Positions 61,501 to 64,000 of a DNA stretch of 64,000 bases are shown piece by piece. This DNA is from Neelides folsomi (Eukaryota > Arthropoda > Collembola > Neelipleona > Neelidae). The stretch covers positions 1-64,000 of the forward strand of contig JAQGBZ010000145.1 in NCBI GenBank assembly GCA_034687125.1, read 5' to 3'. The position numbers were made by a program, and so were the translations under genes. The notes under the pieces were generated by a model. It had not been told where the DNA came from. It made no database searches and worked only from the letters and a program-made list of their open reading frames with translations. Numbering within the stretch: the first letter of the stretch is position 1; each line of letters opens with the position of its first letter.

Positions 61501-64000
61501 TTAATCAACATCCATAAGGGAAATATTATTTATAAATGGATTCAACGTGAAGTCTTTTTACGGCGGAAAAAGAAAGTAAATAGGTGATGGAAATGCAAAG
61601 AGCCTCATAAATATCTGTGATAAATAATAATTTAATGGCTCCTGTCGTTTCATCTAACTCCACTAAACTCCACTTTCATGATTCATGTCTTTGGAATAGC
61701 TTCTATTCATGTGTAAATCAGATCAAAACTTTTTTGCAATACATCGAAGGTTATGTACATTGTACAATAACGTAAGTTGTATGTATGAGCTACTTTGTAA
61801 AAATGTTTTGTGCAAGAAACTCGTAAATTATTATTCAATAGTTGAGAGTTAATTTGAGAATTTCTCAATAGGTTGTAGATCGTATGCACGTAAGTGCAAA
61901 TATACTTTTGAAATATGTTTTTGACCTAAACACTTTAACATATTAAAAGCTTTTATTATTTGAATATGATTAGTATTAAATAATTTAGTTTTTGGAAGTA
62001 AACTAAAAAATTGTTGACATAAAAAATATGTATGAAGATTGACAAAAGCATGAAAGTTAAATAGCTTCTCAATTTTTCATTGCCCTATGTTTCCCCATAT
62101 TTCAGCCTACAAGTTGATTTTAATAGCTAAAGGCTCTTCTTATTTTAATATCCCAAACTTCAATATGTATCACTGATATAAGCGATGTAGCTCAAGTGGA
62201 ACAAACATGGTTTATGTAATACAGAAGACTTTTTTTGAACAAATTACATGAAAATTGAAGGAGTTGGGAAGGGCCCGGGAAAAACTCGTCGAGTTCTAGG
62301 AAAATAAAGCCACATTCATGTTTGAATAAGAATGGGGGCTGGTGGTGAAGGTCTTTTCTACATGGGGATAATATTAGGACGAGGAATAAGGAATTATTGA
62401 AGAATACGTAAATTGACGTAGCCTGATTCCTTTTCTCTGTATATAGCCAAATTTGGTGTTCGTTGACGAGCCTTGTTATTTCTTCGTCTCCTTTGTTGTT
62501 TAAAGTTTCACAAGGAGTGGAGGCTCAAAGAAAGTTTAATTTTGAGGAAAACGCGTCTAATAAATAAGTATACCCAAGAGTGAAGGAACTCTCCACTGCA
62601 TTTCCACATTCACTTCGGATCTGAGTCGTCTGAGCATTGGGAGATGAAAGCAGGTTGGGTATATGCATCAATTCAATGTTATCTATTATATAGTCGAATT
62701 TCCGCTCCTCACAACTTTCCTCACCAAGATATGAATTCGCATCATCTTGAGGGCGAAGAGCCCCATAAGAAGAAATGTATTTGACGTCGTCGGGTAAGCA
62801 AAGGGGGCCAGAAGGGTTTGTTATAGGAAATATATTTCTCCCATCTTTGATATATAAAGACCTTAAGTAAGTACTTGGTCCAACGTAGTTAAGTATGCAT
62901 ATTTCGATTCGGGAATTCATTGGAAAGTGGCTCAGATATGCATGGAAAGCACACAAAACCTCTGTTTGCTTATCTCATCGTTTTGTTCCTCAAATTAAGT
63001 CCCTTGATCATCTCCGCCCCGTTGAGCTCCAATTCTTCCACAGGGGTTCTTCAAGGGTTTTCCGCAGCGATATTAAGTTTCTATTTAAATGCCTCGTTAG
63101 TGGTAGGAAGATGAAGCTGGAGATTTTTCATTCTGAGATGACGGAGAAATTCCCAATTTCCCTTCAACTGGAGGATTCAGGGAGGAGAAGGAGGGGAATT
63201 AGTGGCCCATGAATGAGCGTGTGAGTAAATGAAGTGAAAGTTGGAGCCGCAACCTTCCACTCCCTAATTCCTGGCCCTGGACGATAAAAAGATCCGCCTT
63301 TTTCTGGGTGCTGGTGGTGAAAGAGAGAGATGATGATAAGGGAATTTTTAATGTTCATTTTTATCATACTGACAAGTGGAGCGTGTTGAGGGTAGTTTCT
63401 AAGCATTAATTTATCCTTAATATCCTCCGGAATTCACAAGACTTTTTCCCTAATTTCTCAGCCCCACTCATACATAATTATAATAGTATTTATGTATGGT
63501 ACAATACTACTCAATGTATGCTGGTATATCTTTTCCTTACTTCCTTTGCTCATCCCTTGAGTGTGAGTGTGGCTCGGTGTAATGGATTTGATGAGGGTAA
63601 GGATGGGGAATAAGAAAAGAGCCGCCATGGGTGCGCCACTTCGAGAGTCAAAGGGAGCAGGGTGAAGTTCCTTTTAAATTTTAATCCCTTTCATACTTTC
63701 CCCCCACTCTTTAATTTCCCATTAGGGGAATGAAATTAAAAATGAAGGCTTTGAAAGACGGTTTGAAGTCATATACATATTAAGGCTGCCATTATACCTC
63801 GTGGAAGTGTACATGTTTCCTTATGGGGTTCTTCATCGTTCTCTTAACGTTTCTAATGGATCTCTCTAGTTCCAAATTGATGAATTGAGTAGCATGGTTG
63901 TTTGAAGGAACGTGCGGCTTTGAATCCCCTTAATAAATGAATGGGTCTTGGTTCGTCGTGGAGTCGACGGCCCTCGTGTGGTCGTTCTTCTGTTTGAGAC
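40519..64000. other. Gene-poor region, 23.5 kb, upstream of the LRR gene
   Basis: No spliced gene can be assembled. The longest open frames (55664-56155 plus, 163 codons; 62525-62956 minus, 143 codons) resemble no family and have no matching neighbouring exons. The texture is the same as at 27-38 kb: moderate GC, long purine or pyrimidine runs, ATTA-rich words, and scattered TACATA tracts (about 44650, 48423, 51350). Given its position it probably contains the promoter, the 5' UTR exon or exons and enhancers of the LRR gene. One LTR-like block at about 57.75-58.2 kb is listed separately. Confidence 0.5.
57755..58200 (-). mobile_element. Possible solo LTR or LTR fragment, minus orientation
   Basis: This block is compositionally different from its surroundings: GC-richer, with fewer purine or pyrimidine runs. 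Read on the minus strand it holds TATAAATA (57805-57798). About 30 bp on comes TCAGT (57773-57769), the arthropod initiator. Shortly after comes AATAAA (57760-57755). A TATA-initiator-poly(A) order within 60 bp is characteristic of the U3-R junction of an LTR, where start and end signals nearly coincide. I could not find TG/CA ends with a target duplication, nor any retroviral-type coding sequence nearby. A cellular promoter with a chance AATAAA remains possible. Confidence 0.3.

Noticed and set aside
62186-62199. TAGCTCAAGTGG, resembling a tRNA A-box
   Set aside because: No B-box follows within 30-60 bases and no cloverleaf is possible.
62525-62956. 143-codon minus-strand frame
   Set aside because: Composition is fairly even, but no family resemblance or flanking exons; left unannotated, though it is the best single frame in this half besides the LRR gene.

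Overview
The window looks like nuclear DNA of an arthropod. It is AT-rich, its genes are split by short GT-AG introns (mostly 50-900 bp), and every recognisable protein is a conserved animal protein. The tartan/capricious-type leucine-rich-repeat gene and an arthropod-style TATA plus TCAGT initiator fit that reading. I cannot place the species more precisely. Gene models were rebuilt by hand from splice sites, reading phase and remembered family sequences; no search was run.

Positions 1-26,500 are gene-dense. In order they hold: a Golgi-type PAP phosphatase (BPNT2/IMPAD1, minus, 775-2152); PHAF1, formerly C16orf70 (plus, 3329-6270); the nucleolar protein NOL12 (minus, 6829-7738), divergent from the ADP-ribosyl-serine hydrolase ARH3/ADPRS (plus, 8484-9936); a probable small unidentified gene (minus, 10334-11020, two exons seen); an ABCC5/MRP5-like ABC transporter in 20 exons (plus, 11351-18843); an SLC9B/NHA cation-proton antiporter in 11 exons (minus, 19000-21953); PPT2 lysosomal thioesterase (plus, 22751-24311); and an unidentified 416-residue protein (minus, 24649-26478). 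Neighbours mostly sit in convergent or divergent pairs. They share no pathway, so this looks like ordinary housekeeping packing.

Several introns carry non-autonomous DNA transposons. They include an 838-bp hAT-type element with an exact 8-bp target duplication, a 210-bp foldback element, a roughly 700-bp element with 57-bp inverted repeats, and a 68-bp mariner-like element with TA on both sides.

From about 26.5 kb to the end (37.5 kb) the texture changes: it is less AT-rich, full of purine or pyrimidine runs, and has no spliced gene that I can build. The only convincing gene is an intron-free CDS on the minus strand (38689-40518). It encodes a 609-residue LRR transmembrane protein whose N-terminal repeats match the tartan/capricious family of cell-surface proteins. 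The surrounding space is best read as its regulatory landscape. One antisense LTR-like promoter block lies near 57.8 kb. I found no clearly novel system. The best candidates for new biology are the small gene at 10.3-11.0 kb, the unidentified protein at 24.6-26.5 kb, and the large non-coding domain around the LRR gene.
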